Source: Ascaris suum (Eukaryota; Nematoda; Chromadorea; Rhabditida; Ascarididae). Taken from it: a stretch of 64,000 nt of DNA. A program made the position numbers and the translations under genes. Shown piece after piece: positions 1 to 25,945 of this stretch. Position 1 is the stretch's first letter. Every line of letters starts with the position of its first letter. The notes beneath the pieces were generated by a model. That model was not told the DNA's origin, did no database searches, and saw only the letters and a program-made list of their open reading frames with translations. The DNA lies in contig CM024176.1 of NCBI GenBank assembly GCA_013433145.1, forward strand, positions 5,194,520-5,258,519. The letters run 5' to 3'.

Positions 1-11640
<11,640 letters not shown>

Positions 11641-11729
11641 GCAGTGATCGGTAAATTGCTGATCAACGGTTTCCGTGCAGAGCAGAGAAGTACTGATCAT
11701 AAGGCAGAGCAAACTCTCTGTAAATGCAA

Positions 11730-12150
11730 AGGTTCGAGCGTATAAAAGGACATCATGCTTCCTTGCAAGCATTTAGTGTGCCTAAAGCTGTAGGCGTCAG
11801 TTATCGCATTCGCGAGGGTCAGTTCGGACATTAACGGCTCGCAGCCGAGCCAGAAAGCGGGCTCGAGGGTGAGGCGTGCTCGTGCTGGTTGATGCGGAGG
11901 TGGCACCGTTCGTGCCAAGGTTCTGTCGGAGTGGCGACCCCTGTCGCCATGAATCCCATCCGCCGTTGCTATTGTTGATTTTTGAAAGCCTTAATAAGAA
12001 CACTCACCTTTTGTCTTGTTGCTAAGTTACACAAATCGGACCAGTCTCGAAAGAGCAGGAGTTTCCGGATCTTTCGTGGGCAAATCAAGGGCAGAGAGCA
12101 AAGAAAGCGAGGCTCGAAATCCTTGCTATGACCACAGCGGGATACGGCCT
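11730..12150. other. GC-richer patch with a TATA-like box
   Basis: CGTATAAAAGGAC at about 11739-11751 is followed by unusually GC-rich sequence for this window (11820-11960), then returns to AT-rich. The arrangement resembles a promoter or the end of a long terminal repeat, just upstream of the stop-poor tract that starts near 12.2 kb. No matching second copy was found in the window. Confidence 0.25.
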
Positions 12151-12230
12151 TCATTTTATATTTCCTTATCTGTGTCTGATGTCATAAAATGTTGACATTC
12201 CCAAGCTAGTAATTTTTAAGATAAGATAAT

Positions 12231-14620
12231 GTGAGAGCATCAAAGTTTGCATCCACCTGTCCCTCTCGAACACTTTCTGAAATAATCCAGGAAAGCATAT
12301 CTGCGCGCGTCAGAATATGCAACTCACCACCGGGATACACGTGGCAGATCAAAAACCGTCCAACTAACAAAAAAGCTGGCCAAGTTGCACAATACACATC
12401 ATCATACTGTTTTGTGCTCCAGTTACCCGGATAATCGGTAGAGTAACAAAACTGCTAACAAGGCGTACTAATAAGCACGCTGCTATCGCCGATGATAGCG
12501 ACCTCGAAGCACTTCTTACCATCACGCACTCTTTAGCAACATCTGCAGTGCGCCTTCTCAAAGAAGCCACCATATCGGCAACCTTAACATTCCCAACCCT
12601 TGGCTTTAAACTCAGCGACACATCCCTAGAGATATCTCGTATAACCAGCTAGAATGTCTACTGAAATCCCGTCAACAAGTCTGTTAGCATCGGGGAAAAG
12701 CGCGCAGCGAAAACGTCTATCCTACCACAATCCCGTCATCGAGTCTGTTCAAAGGTCACTGTAGAATCATTAGTATCGATGTTTCGTGCCGAATTATCGG
12801 GCATACTGACACTTTAGAAGAACATCGATTTATTAAATCTACAGTGGACCGCTAGATTCCTTCGACATATAACCGCATTTTATACAGCGACAACAGACGC
12901 GGTATAAGGATTATGCAGACGATGTTTATAAGGATACCAAGGGAGGATGCAGAATGGCCATAAGAAACGACCCGTTCGAATTTGTTACAAAATTCGTAGG
13001 CAAAAGCTGTTTCAAAATGACGCGATGGGCATCCAAAACACTTAAGATCATCAGCGCATATGCGTCACCGAGGTGGAAAGAAAAGTTCTAAGAAGCCTCT
13101 CAAAAGGCTTATCGGAAAGCATGCAATGACAGTTTTTTGCTAGCCAAAATCGATGCAAACACACGATGAAGCGGTGACACGTCGAATGTGCTAGATATCC
13201 GCAAAAGAAACGAAAAACGACAAGATATGCCAACTTGGCTTCTGTGAAACCGAGGTTTTCGGTCGCATTGACGTTCAGAAAGAACAAAAGCAAGTGTCGG
13301 ACTGTTGGAAAAAAAGTGAATCAAATGCGATGGAGGAACAGTGAAGCAGGAGATATTCCAAGAGAACCGAGCTTGTTTTGCGGACATGGATGCAGGCGTT
13401 GAGAAAGCACGAGCTATTGGAGTGCATCGCTTGTCTCTGACCTAAGCATGCGTCTTTAAAGATCAATCTGAAATCCTCTCGCTGAAATGAAAATATCGCT
13501 CCTTCAATGAAGGCCAGAAAGATGAAGCTGGTGCCTTTGTATTTAATCGAGGCAAGTTGTTCAGGAACAGAGCTGCGGAACACGAAAGGTAGACAAGCTG
13601 TAAGACACGACGTCTTTGATACGCGCTACTGAAAAGCTGCAAGAAACTATGTACGTCACTGAAAGGAAATAATTAAACAACCGAAAGAGCTGCAAGTGCT
13701 GCCACGCCAAGCGATTTGCTGACTCCTGCGGATGTATAGTGAACAAGTTCGATCAGCTTCAGACTACACCTTATCGGAAGAAGAGAATAAGTCACGAACG
13801 AGTTCAGGATTCAGCGATGACGTTGGCACTTCGGTTTAAGCCTCAGTAGCCCGCTACAGCAACTGCCACAAGTGCCTCTCGCGGAAAACGAAAATTGTGC
13901 GACTGCAACTGATAATCTCGCTATAGGAAAGATGAGGTCATCTGATAATCTCGCTAAAGAGCGTGATGGATGAAAAGACGGTAAGCTGCGATGAAATTTT
14001 CTAAGATACTGAAGGTGCCGCCAGCCTAAGTAAGAAAGAGCTGCAGACGTAAGTCCGTGATGCAGAAGACGAGGGATTCGTTATTGAAATACCCGCTTAA
14101 CTGCTAGCCGCATCTGCACATCAGGGACTTGATCGAAATACGCAACGATCATCAACAGCAAATTTGCCTCTCAGTTCTCGATCACGTCTTTCTTTGCCTT
14201 TCTTTGTGAGCTGTTTTACGACTATCAAGGACAGACTAAGGGCCGGGAAAAACATCCATTTTCCTCCCAAACATGATCATCCCGGTCACGGCCACAGTCC
14301 ATGTCACCTCGAGAGCACCAGAAAAACTTGAAATCAGGAACGCTCGATGCTTGGAATGTTCGTGTTTAATTCCTTCACGTGTGACGTGATGTTTTGTGCC
14401 ATGCGTCGACATGGGGCAAAATTTTAACTTTGATATTACGCCTAGCTACCTTGTCGAATTTAATTCCTATTCGCCACATGATCAAGACACCTCCAGTAGA
14501 TAAGTGACGAGTGACTGTATCAGCTATAGGCCAGTCTTTCAATGCACCAAAATTCAGGTCCTGTTCACGCAGCGGCCTACGAGTACCGAACTTGACCACA
14601 TGAATTAGCTGCAATGCACT
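12231..14620 (+). other. Stop-poor tract, possible relic of a retroelement or gene
   Basis: The plus strand reads like broken coding sequence. For example, 12434-12652 gives IIGRVTKLLTRRTNKHAAIA and DDSDLEALLTITHSLATSAV before a stop. Further phrases appear in shifting frames, such as WMQALRKHELLECIACL and SEEENKSRTSSGFSDDVGTS. The tract is richer in G and C than its flanks. I recognise no domain; an ancient gag-like region is a guess. Confidence 0.3.
13905..13965. repeat. Short direct repeat
   Basis: CTGATAATCTCGCTA occurs twice about 33 bases apart, with GATGAGGTCAT between the copies. It lies inside the stop-poor 12-14.6 kb tract. Confidence 0.85.
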
Positions 14621-15550
14621 TAATGCATGTATCAGTTCTCCTATCTAGATCAGTAAAAGTATCGAGGAAAAACTGCGAGGAAAATTCTGTCTAAAGAATA
14701 GGGAAAGCAACATTTTGCATTTGACATGCTTCAGTCCTATACTGCCTCTGGACTATTGAGGTACCGTCGTAAGACCTGTTAGCCTAGAACATCTAATTTG
14801 CTCTTTGAAAAAAATATACGCCGCTTCTACTCGTAGTGGAAGAGCATCATTAACTGGTAAAACCAATGCATCGGTGAGAAAACTTCTCGAGAGTATTCAT
14901 TCTATAATGAAGATGCGAAGATTACGAGGAGCGAAAACAGTCTGTTCTGGCCAACCAACGGCACTTCTGAGCGGTCTGTCAGAGTAGAAAAACCACTTGA
15001 TATACTAGGGGACATTTTGCTGAAAAGGGCGGCGACTCAAGAATCCTGCACTGCTCGGCGAAGAAAGATCACATTGAGAGGAATTGCGGGAAAAAATGAG
15101 GATAAAGAAGGTAGACATAGTTAAAAAGAGCCAGAATACAAGTTGGATGATATGCTCAGAAAAAAAAAGTATTTGGTAGACTGATCGACACAACTTGAAA
15201 TTGTATGTGATAGGTAGCAGCAGACGTTTTGGCTTTCGAAAGAGAAGAAGGGAAGAGTAGAGCACACGGTCCCGGAGGAATGATCGCTCAACAGCGAAAA
15301 AGAAGGACGAACATCTGCTCCACTCCATACAAACATAAATAAGTAGTTCACCTTGCTACGAACCTGATCGGTTATAAAAAGCTTCACCGAAAGAACACCT
15401 TTGGAGCACTGATAAAATATAGAGCAACAAAATTAAAACGCAAATTTCATTACTTCTTTGGTTGTAGATAATCGATTCGTAGCGAAAAATGGATTACATT
15501 GTGTGCAACTTATGCTAATAAAGCTTTGACATCGATGCGAGTTTTCGAGT

Positions 15551-15569
15551 AGACAGACAGACAGACAGG
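15551..15569. repeat. (AGAC)n tetranucleotide repeat
   Basis: Four to five AGAC units in a row, followed by related degenerate units to about 15595. Confidence 0.9.
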
Positions 15570-17416
15570 CAAACGGATGGACTGACAGACATATGACCGT
15601 GAAAGTGCAAAGGTACAACACTGTTACAGTGCATACCTGCAAATGCAAGTGTGGAGAATGAGAAAGGGCAGTGAACTGAAGTGCGTCTCTAAATGCTGTA
15701 GCGTTGTGCTGCTATTCAAGCAATCAAAGAATCGTAGACAGATTGCACTCACAAAAATTCACGAAAGTGCACGATGAGCGTTAATCTAGTCAAAGAAAGA
15801 AATGCAGGCAACTCCGCCAATAAAAGAGTGAAGAATGGTGGAATTTTTTAAAGCCCTTGTTGTGTTCTTAAAAGTTCTTTCAGTTTTTGTTTCTCTCGTG
15901 AGGGAACCACTGACTATCGCTTTAATGCAGGACGCAAGGAGAGAAGGCGCGCTGTTCGCCGGCGCCACTGGCACGCATCCTTCTTTGCGTTTCTGTTTTC
16001 CTGCAAATTTGCATTTGCCAAGCGTATTATGGCGATCTCGCGATTATGTTACTACGTAGGTGTATGTGCGCGCTCGCGGCTATTTATCCGATGGTTCCGT
16101 CGCAGAGAAGAATATGGTTAGAGCTATAAAAATTAGTGAGCGTAATCGACTCTGCAGGATGACCCTATTTGCTGGTCTTTAAATTGATATATCTGTTTCG
16201 AAATGGAAATTTAAATTTCTAGAAAATTCGCACTTATTTTACAACCAATCGATCGTGCTTTATACCGTTCTTTTCGTTTTTTTTTGTGCAACAAGACGAG
16301 CTCGAAAAGACCAGGTGAAATAAAAAAAGAAGTCATATTGTGTGTGTTTGATGCCCTGTTGGCGACATAGCTTTCACGAATTTAAGTTGTAATGATAGGA
16401 CTATGAACTGCAGAATGCATACGTATGAATTCTTAAATGTGATAAAGTACGGTGAGAATTCATCGAATATAATGAATGAAATGTTTTCTTATGAGAAGTA
16501 ATTTCTTGTGGTACTATCGTTGTAAAAATATGATGTGATTTTGTCAAAAGTTGTAGGATTGATTGTTAAGTGGCCGCCAATAGCAGACAGTAAAGAATGC
16601 CATGAAAAGCAACCAAGCGTAAAAATGTTGCATTCTGTCAGCTCAGATGACAGCCAACAACGAAGATTGATCATACGATTAGGTGGGATCGTGATTCTTC
16701 TTGGAGAAAAAAACACGAATTGCGCACAATCATTCAAACTTGCGGTGTTAGCGTTAATACTGATCACAGCGAACCCAGTAAAAAAATTCCAGGATCGCAA
16801 TGAGTGAAACATTTCTTAGAATGTAAGATTATACATTTTCCAACAAAAACAGCAATTTAGCAAACGACTAATGGTGGTATAAAAGCATTTCGTCTTGGAG
16901 AGAAGCGATATTAAGGCGAAAAATGAGATCTTTATCCCTATCTTTCCTTCACTTCACTTTCGTTTTTTCCAATCACAAAGAAGTTGCCGGTGCTTTAGCA
17001 TTATTGGATTTATGTGGCCCTCTCCTGAGTTCTATTGTTTTCTCTCTGAAGTGGTTTTGTGTCGCAAAGGAAAGCTGACAGAGATTTTTAAATGCAAACT
17101 AATAAAGCGTTCTTTTTCTTCTCTTGCTTCTTGCCTCACTGCTGGTATTGGGAACACAATGCTCGATTTTTGCTTGGTGTTCGGGATCTGTCAATGATCA
17201 GAAGCTTTATTTTTGCTAATTCAGAGGAACTCTCTCGATGTTCATATGAGCACCATGCGAAAACTTCCTGGATAGTCCGGTGTGCAGAAATTTGGTACAA
17301 ACAAGCGTGAATGGGACCACAGAAAGCAACGAACAGCCTAGATGCATACGATGTGATTTTCGAAGCATGCTGCGCTCGAGGTTTTTGGAGGATAACGAGG
17401 TCGGAAATAATGGATT

Positions 17417-17502
17417 GCTTGAGATATGCTTTTCATGGTTGCTATAAATACTTTTCATGCTTGAGATATGCTTTTCTCAAAACTCTACAATATGCTTTCC
17501 AT
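17417..17502. repeat. Short direct repeat cluster
   Basis: The phrase CTTGAGATATGCTTTTC occurs twice, and related ATATGCTTT(C)CATGG phrases flank it, suggesting local duplication. Confidence 0.8.
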
Positions 17503-20500
17503 GGTGTAAATAAATTAGACAGCGCCTCGATCGAAATAAAGTAAGAGCAATGAGACCTGCTATAAGCAGTTTTTCCAGTGAAACGTGTATCATCTCTTTT
17601 TCTTACCTTAATTATTCCAGGGGGGATCGAATGGACTCTGAATTCAGTACAAAGTGCATTTCCTAATGCGCCTTCTTTGAGCTCCCGCATACACGCCTAT
17701 TCCCTTTCCACCTATGGCTATTTCTCTATTCCTTAGTAAATAGTGGCGTGACAATAATACGTATGGGATCTATAAAGTGCTTATAATGTAGTATAAAGAA
17801 ATGATGAGACCTAACGTAAACATTTCGTATATGCGGCTTTTTAATGAAGCACATGAACAGGATTGTGAATCTATCATGGAGCTAGCTGCTTACATTATGG
17901 AGGACCCCAGAAGTACTGAAGAGAACGAAAAAATGTCGAATGAATTGGTCCTTTCAACTGGTTTTGCCCGACTTGGAAATCGACTTATCCACCACTCGAT
18001 TCATTCTTAAAAATTCGGTCCTCTGTTAGAAGAATTTCAGCTCGTCTAGCCAGTTATATCTTTGAAAATTTTGACCAAACCTTTTATCTCTACCCTAAAA
18101 GCAGATATGCTGGTCATGAAGGCTGAATTTCCTGCAACCTGTTCGAATATTTCAAGAAGATTTCTGCGCTAAAAAGCATTTGAAAAATCGTACCCCTGTA
18201 TTTCGCTGCTCCTACAGAGAGCTGAAAAACCTGTTTGGAACGTTAAATACTCTGTTACTTTGCGAGAAGATAATCTTTCGATGCAAAAGAGATCTTTGTA
18301 AAATTCATTACCGGTCTCAATCGCACTGGGGTCGGCGCCTAACCTGCGACCATATGGCGAGCAGTTAAACTGAGCCGGGTTTGAATTTTCTCGAAGTCGG
18401 TCTTAACCAGGACTGTGTTTTGTCCATACGGCCACGGCCTCAAACCTGTTCTGTTCTTGATAGGGATCGGACATGGCTCAAACCAGGATGACCTATTCGC
18501 TCAGCACAAAAGTTAGGTGGGCTAGGTGAATGATCTTCAGTCACAGCTTTGTGTGCAGTTCAGGTTCTTTTGCTGATCACCAGAAAGAGCGTGACGCTCA
18601 TTTGTGGCATTTAACAAGTGCCAGGTCAAAAATAAGGCTCGTCGAAAATTTAAACATTGGGCACCCACTAGAATGCAGTTCAAAGGGAGGAAACGGGTAT
18701 GTCAAGTTACTAAGGTATGTAGAAGGCAAGTATAACTTTTTGAGGTTTGAGAGCAGCCCGCAAAATTTTAAATTCAACCAATGAAAAGTGTGCAATTTGA
18801 CAGTTTTCAAATTGATCGCTCCTTTCACGTTGCAGAGTTTTTCCATTATGATAATGCATGCCAGAAATTTTTGTTCTCGCTCCTGCTCACATATCGCTTC
18901 TAATTCTGAGATTTTCGGTGGTTGCAAATTTTACAGCAAATTATATTCTTTGCAAATTGTTGCGACAATGCGTCCATAGTGTTGAGAATAAGTGAATTGC
19001 AAATTCAATTGTCCGAATTCAGAGGTTCGTGAAATAATTTCAGCAACGTAGCTATATTATTGACCATTAAGTGATCGTAGCAGGAAAAAAAGGAAAGCGA
19101 ACGAAAAATCAACCGAATATTTCAGCGAGAATTTTATCTCACAACTGCACTTATCGCAATGCGTTGCGAAAGCAATCCCTATATAACCGCCCCTGCTTTC
19201 ATCGTATTTCCAGTGTACGAATACAGGGAAAATTTGTGAAAATTCCGTCCGCGCGAAACGCGGCCTGCATGGAGGAAACCTTTTGAAGTGGAAGCATATT
19301 AACACTTCAATATAATTGCACTTTTTGCTCGAATATCAAAGAAAAGTTTGCTCAGCAATTTCCGCAAACATTTATTTCGCACTCTCATTGTCTTAGTTGT
19401 CCTAGCTGCAAAAAAAGAAGAAAATTGGATGGGAACTTAGCTGAATAATTCGCCGAAATATTCCTCCCGGAATATACTAGTATTTTTCCAAGAAATGATA
19501 TTTCAATTCCAAGCTACTCAACGCGCAATTTCTAACACATCGTGCTCTAATATGTCATAAACGTGCTCTAATATGTTCAAAAGACGCTTATTTGGTTTAC
19601 GTTTTGGTGAACAAAACATCTCTTGTATCGAAAAAGACGGACACCAGTCGGACGAGCTGTGCTGATCAATACATGCTGCGGAATCTCCTTTACAATGCTA
19701 TCTACAAGTGTATATCTTTCGGCTTCCCATAAGGGATTAGGCGAACGTAATGCACTCACTGCCTGAAGTTGAGCGACGTTACGCTCTACGGATTCGAATG
19801 AGATGTTTTTGTTTTCGATGAGCAAAATGTGCCACCGATTGAGGTTAAGGGATTAGTGAACTTGGTTAGGGAAAAATTTCACGAAAAGTATAGTAATTGG
19901 ATTGACGATAAGTGCGCTGAGTGTATTCTGTTTTGAGTTGAACCGATCGGCGATCGCCCAACAACTATTCCCCATGGAAAAAGTGTCTCTTCGCAACTAG
20001 CAACGCAATTGACAACGAGCAAATTATGCACAACTCGCTTAGACATATCCACAGTATTGATGACAAATGGGTGGCAAATCAACTGCACCGAGTTCAGCCA
20101 CAATATTTTTTGCTACCTATTAAACTGTATGGCTATTTCATAGGTGAAAATCTCAAGTGTTCATAGCCACGATATTAAAGACCATCTCGTCTAATGCAGA
20201 AAGTTTACATGGTAGTGAATTTCTTTAGTTAGAAATGATGGGTTCCTTCTCAAAAATCGCTTCAAACTCGAAAGATCTATATGAAAGTATGTTGTGTGGC
20301 GCATTACGCATCTTATCATAGCAACGCTCTAACGAGAAATATAATAGTACATCGCTCATCTATTACTTACACCGAACTGAAACGAGTAAGAAGGGATGAA
20401 TCAAATTTGCCCATTTAATAGGTCGAAAAACAGAATAGTTCGAGAAATGGTGGCAACACTGGAATAAATCCTTTATAAGTATATTTTGATGTAGAAGACT

Positions 20501-23500
20501 TTTTAAGTCATTACAAAAACTTGACATGGGCACACATATTTCCAATATTATTTACAGTATATAAAGTAAAAAGACAACAACAAGGTAAAGAATAGATGAA
20601 AGTCAAGTAAAGCATATGTATCAGAACACAGCTAACACATCTGCATAGAATAAGATCACCTTTATATCACGCAATTCAGATGGATTTTACTTAAAATCAT
20701 CATCAGGTATATGAAGGACGGTGAAAAATAATGAAGTGGGCCTCATTTATAACTCAGGTAAAAGCAGCAAGGCGTTCCATTACATCTTTGAACTTGCCAC
20801 AATAACTGGCAAGTTATATGTCTTTGATCTAAGTCATCTGAGCAACATATATCTCGGGTGATTGATGTGAGATGATTCCTTTCGATCCTTATTGATCCGA
20901 CGCTCATAGAAATCTTTTACAGGATGTTCAGCGAGCTGACTAAAAGGAAATGAAATTTCGACCGGTCATTTTCTGTCACCTTAGATTAGTTGCAACTGTC
21001 CTGGAAATACGACTGTATTTGGAAAATAATTAAAACCCTCCATAATATTACCTGCAACCCTGCAAGTAGTATAAATTCTCCTATGCCAACTGAAAAGTTG
21101 AGAGAAATCTTCCATATCAGAAGCAGCCACGAGAAGATTTTTCTTCAGAATGAAATTGAAACCTCAGCACTATAGAGAGAGCACAAATGCTTAGTCGCCA
21201 ATAGCACGGCGTCAGGTGGCATCGCAGGCACTTCATCTGACGACAAGTTGGTTTGTGTAATGAGAGGTTAACGTCAAGATGAGTTGTCAGAAGCTGACAA
21301 CTGATTCAAGCAATGTGAACAATACGATTAAATACATCTGAGGCATAAACTGAAATATGCTTATCGACTGACTATACGATCGAACAGACCCACAGGCAGC
21401 ACGCAACGGATAGGAAGCGAACGACTAGTCAGCCGGTGGTTGGTTGATTGCTATCGCCAGCTAGCTGCCGCTAAGAGTGGGAATGCGTGTGAGAACTCAT
21501 AAAAATGCGGTGCAAATGCATGAAACGCCTTTCCGAGAAAGATTTCACCAAACAAAGAGAGCCGTGAAGAGCGCATTTGAATATCCGACTTGCCTTTAAA
21601 GCTACTTGATGTGAACTGTGCACTCTAGCTGACGATTAAATTTTACAACTTAGCCTATTAAACATTTATTTTTCGATACTGATGACCTAAAAGGCAAAAG
21701 GAAAAGAATTGAAGCAGCGATGTGCTGCACTCTGCCTAAGTAAAGAGTTATATATGGCTAAAATTGTGGAGGATTTTACAACACTTCCGATCTTGAATTG
21801 TATCTCCAACGTAAGACGAAATAGCACGGCACAGTTTCGCATTTCAATTGAAAGAACACATGTTGGTCTTCTAAACATTAGAAAAGCGATAGAAAGGCAA
21901 CAGCTAAGAATTAATTGTTCTATTTCTTTGGAGATTGTACTGCCTGAAGTCGTGATTTCCAATGAGAAATTACGATGCTTTCATTTCCTTCAGTTTCATG
22001 CAACAACCAACCTGGCCAGTTAAGAATGTATCGCATCCACAATTGCAGGTGTAGAGGTAAAGATTGAAACAAATTGAAATGTTGTGAGAATTCTAAGCGA
22101 CTGAAGACTAGATCTCATTGTTCACAAAGGAAGATGACTTATGTTTTACAAATCAGCAATCAGGTTTTCGAATTTCGGTTGCCATTATTCGAAGTCTTGA
22201 ATGAAAAGTTCAGAAAACTGAGAGGTTTTCTTCAACGCATCAAAACTCAAATTACGCATATTTAGTCAATTAAGTAGTAAAGGATATCGGGTTTAACATA
22301 GGGAACTTAGGGATCTAAACAACGCTTCATTCGATACTTGCAAAAGAGCAAAATAGCACACTCAAATGAGCGAACGATGATTCGGCTTCAAGAACTGCAT
22401 AGCATTTTAACTGCAAAGAACGCAACTATACGGTAATTTCTAATGACTACAGTAGTCCGAAACCCTATATATCGAGGCGAATTATCAAAATGGACTATAA
22501 GAAAAATTAAACAATTCGGAGAAGCGTATTTGTACTCGTTTGATGGTATTTCACTTTTCTTCAAGCCAAAAGGAATAAGTATGTTGACACATGTCATTCA
22601 ACCATCTCCATCTACCAAAACAGCGCATCATGTAGAATTGAATGGAATATTTTTTGCACTGAACTTTGCCACTTCTACTCTGCAAAAAATGCAAGCGGCT
22701 GAAGATCACTGGATATCACAGTATGCCGCGACGTCACCGAAAATGCTAATGGAAAATGATTCTAACTGAGTTTCGGTGGTCCTCGATGGTTGATTTGTGG
22801 TGTTCGAAGTCGCTTCTATCTAGGCCCACTGAAACTACTCCTGTTGGTGGTCATCGTTTTTCACGGCCGTCTGGATTCGTGTTGAACATCGATAATCGCC
22901 AACGTCGATCAGCTACGAAAACCCAATGAAATTTCTTTCGGCAGTAATTGAGCGAAAACGTTGGCTCGCAATTTCAATTTAGATGAATTCGGCGAGTTTA
23001 AAAAACTGATCTGTTAGCAACCAGTAACGCTCAGCAAAAAAACCAGTTTCCGGATGCAACCGAGAACCGGTATTCATGGTTAGTGAAATCTACCGAAGTT
23101 CTGTTAAAAGGTATTTATCGCAAGGATAACGTGATGTTTTGTTCATAGATCCTTTATTCCCAAAAGAAGAGGAAATGGTAAGAATTTAAAAACAATTAAT
23201 GTGGACGCGGCCAAAATAAAACATACAACAACATCGGCTCGGTATTGGCAGACCCGTTGCTGAATGAAAGATATGGAGATTTCATGAAAAACTAGAATGT
23301 TACTCAAACCTTTGAAACAAAGCCGGGAGGAAGGCGCGGAATAGAGAGCGCTGTTCGGCTCATCAGTTCCGCCTCGGTAAAAAACTCTTTCATGTTCTAA
23401 TAATCTTGCAAGACTATTAAAACCAACGTCACCGCCACAACTGGGCCAGCCGCCATGAACTTTTGGTCGTTTGGCACCGTGAAAAAATTTGCTACGAGCT

Positions 23501-24064
23501 TTGGCACCAATTTCTATGGCATGTCACCTCTTGAAGGTATATCGGGCTACTGAGCAAAACTATTGCTTTCGCTTTCCTCTACTTTAGATAAGCCACCCAA
23601 CCCGAGAAGATCGGGTCTGAAGCATTGATCTCCTTTGATCGAGCATCCATGCAGGAGTAACAATTTGGAGATCCTAGTGTCCATGATTCCTGTTCATTTC
23701 TTGTCTGCGCTCAAAATGCGTTCTCCTTTTGAATGTCCCATATACCTCAAGAAGGTCCTCTATTAGCATCAGACTACGAGGGTGCTACTCATTTCGTTCT
23801 ACGATGAATTACTCTTTAATCCTTTCTCATCATTCAATCAAATTTGTTTTCCATCATTCAATAGCGATTCGTTCTCCATCGCTTCTGTGCTTTCCTGTGA
23901 CAACACGCGTGCCATCGAGGCACTTACTTGCAACTCAGAGAACAAAACTGGAATGAGTAGGCTTAAAAAAGTGCCGAATTCACTGCCCACAACTGATGGC
24001 AATCTGGGTCAAAGAATTCGCCTCCGAATTATATTGCCATCCATGGCGAGGTAAGGACAGAGTT

Positions 24065-24091
24065 GGGTGGGGGAGGGGGGGGGGGGGGGGG
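24065..24091. repeat. Poly-G tract
   Basis: A G-rich run ending in 17 consecutive G (24075-24091), preceded by shorter G blocks split by T and A. It could form a G-quadruplex. Confidence 0.97.
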
Positions 24092-25925
24092 AGTACGCTT
24101 TGCTCCGCCAGCAGCGCCATGCAATTTTATTGACAGTGCTCAAATTCTGAAGAAAATTCCACAGCGACACCCGTTGCTTTTCAACTTTACCTGAGGATTA
24201 CCTATCAAACTCCGAAATTTATGCCCTTGGAAGCGATGATTTCTGGTAGACAAGGATGAAAATACGGTAATTCCTTAGAAAATTCTTTCTATCTCGGTCA
24301 CTGCCATACACCGTCCATAATCACACGACATTTGCATTCGTGCGATATATTTAAGAACAAAGCCCTTAACGACTGCACACTGCTCGCACCACTAGGAAAA
24401 GCCTATGACAAAAATATTCAAAAGATTATCCCACACCTTGATCAATGCTTGCTTCTTACAAACCCATCGCCAGGCTCACTGAATGCAGCACTGTCAGGTT
24501 ATGCGAGCTCGAAAACAAAGTTAGAAGATATTTATGCAATCGTGAACGTTTAAGACAACACGATATTTGGAAACGTTGTTTCGGTGTGACTGCAATGCCC
24601 AACGAGCAAATGCAAAAACAAATAATATTGATACTGTAGTGAACATTTCTCCGTCGTTTTCACATCTCTTGTTCGCCGAAATTTCTATATTCCATGTGCA
24701 CTATTTGAGGATTGTCTCTCATACCGTTGACTGACACTCTTTTCCACGTTGTTTCACTTGGCAACGCACTATAGCTTTCATCCATGGCTGACAACTTGTC
24801 CCCCATAACCTTCGTAAAATTCAAAACAATTCAAACCACATTTTGCTTCTCATTGTTGCATCTCCGTTACTCAACACAAGTGAATCGCATCCTTTGGTTT
24901 TGTTCTTTTATCACGTTTGTTGTCTGATGGGGTCTCTTCCACAGTTCCGCAACCTCTCCTCTCATCGACGATCATCGCCACTGATATAATTGCTAGTTTA
25001 GCCAATTTGTTCATATGTCACATTTGTTGAATTCGCCTAATTTTTGTTTTTATTGAGAACGACGCAGTGGCGAGGATGGGATCCGCCTAGATAGCGAAAA
25101 CTTTCGAAGCATCGTTCGCCATTCAGCACAATAATGCGACATTGCGTCAGAATAGTTTAGAGTGCCGCAAAATATGATTAAATGATAAAAAGGCACCAAA
25201 GAAGAAATAAGCAAACTGAACAGATTTCGAAACCGCTAAGAAAATTAACTCAATAGACTCTCCGATGAGAGGGATAATAACTACAATAATTCTTTCAATA
25301 TCAGAGAATGGCGAAAAAAACGCGAAAAACGGCGCGTATATAACAGAAGAGCAGTCAAGTTTATGCCCTTTCAACGTAGAACCGCCACTTCATAGGAAGT
25401 GCAGCAAAGAGCGCACCGCTAAGAGAAACGCCTTTTGGCCGACAGGGCGAAGAGAGCAACTATAAAACAGCGGATTTATAGCAAACAATGCCTGACATAT
25501 CATCACTTTGTGAAAAGAGGTGTGAAGTCGAAGCCGAACTCCGGCTAATAAAAATCCATCGAAATTGCGGTTTCTCGACAAAATTTCGGCGGTCGATTAC
25601 ATTAACAAATCGAAGTGTCTTCGATCGGTCGTAAGTGCACAAGGAGTATTGGATTTTCTAGCCGGTGGCCGGCGATATGACTTCCAGCCCAAAATTCTTT
25701 CCCACTACTTTTACTAATTTTCTGCGCGCTGACTTTTTTTCATTGATAATTTCCCATGACTTCTACATAAATTGCATCGCAAATTATTAGAAGAGAGAAG
25801 GCGAAAAAGTCTTGTGCTCACAAATGCGACGATAGACATCGTATAAAAAGCGAAAGAATATATGGTTTTACAACCACGATTAGCAAAAAAATGTTTGAGG
25901 TGAACGGTGGTGAGGAAGGCTACAA

Positions 25926-25945
25926 GGGGGGGGGGGGGGGGGGGG
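25926..25945. repeat. Poly-G tract (20 G)
   Basis: Twenty consecutive G in AT-rich spacer, about 1.8 kb from the other G run. Confidence 0.98.

Larger units (their letters stand above)
14621..24064. other. AT-rich spacer, no supported gene
   Basis: No recognisable gene. Open frames with somewhat protein-like composition but no family match: 17801-18010 (+), 19577-19825 (-, contains ERYTLVDSIVKEIPQHVLI), 21709-22023 (+) and 22443-22769 (+). Confidence 0.45.
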
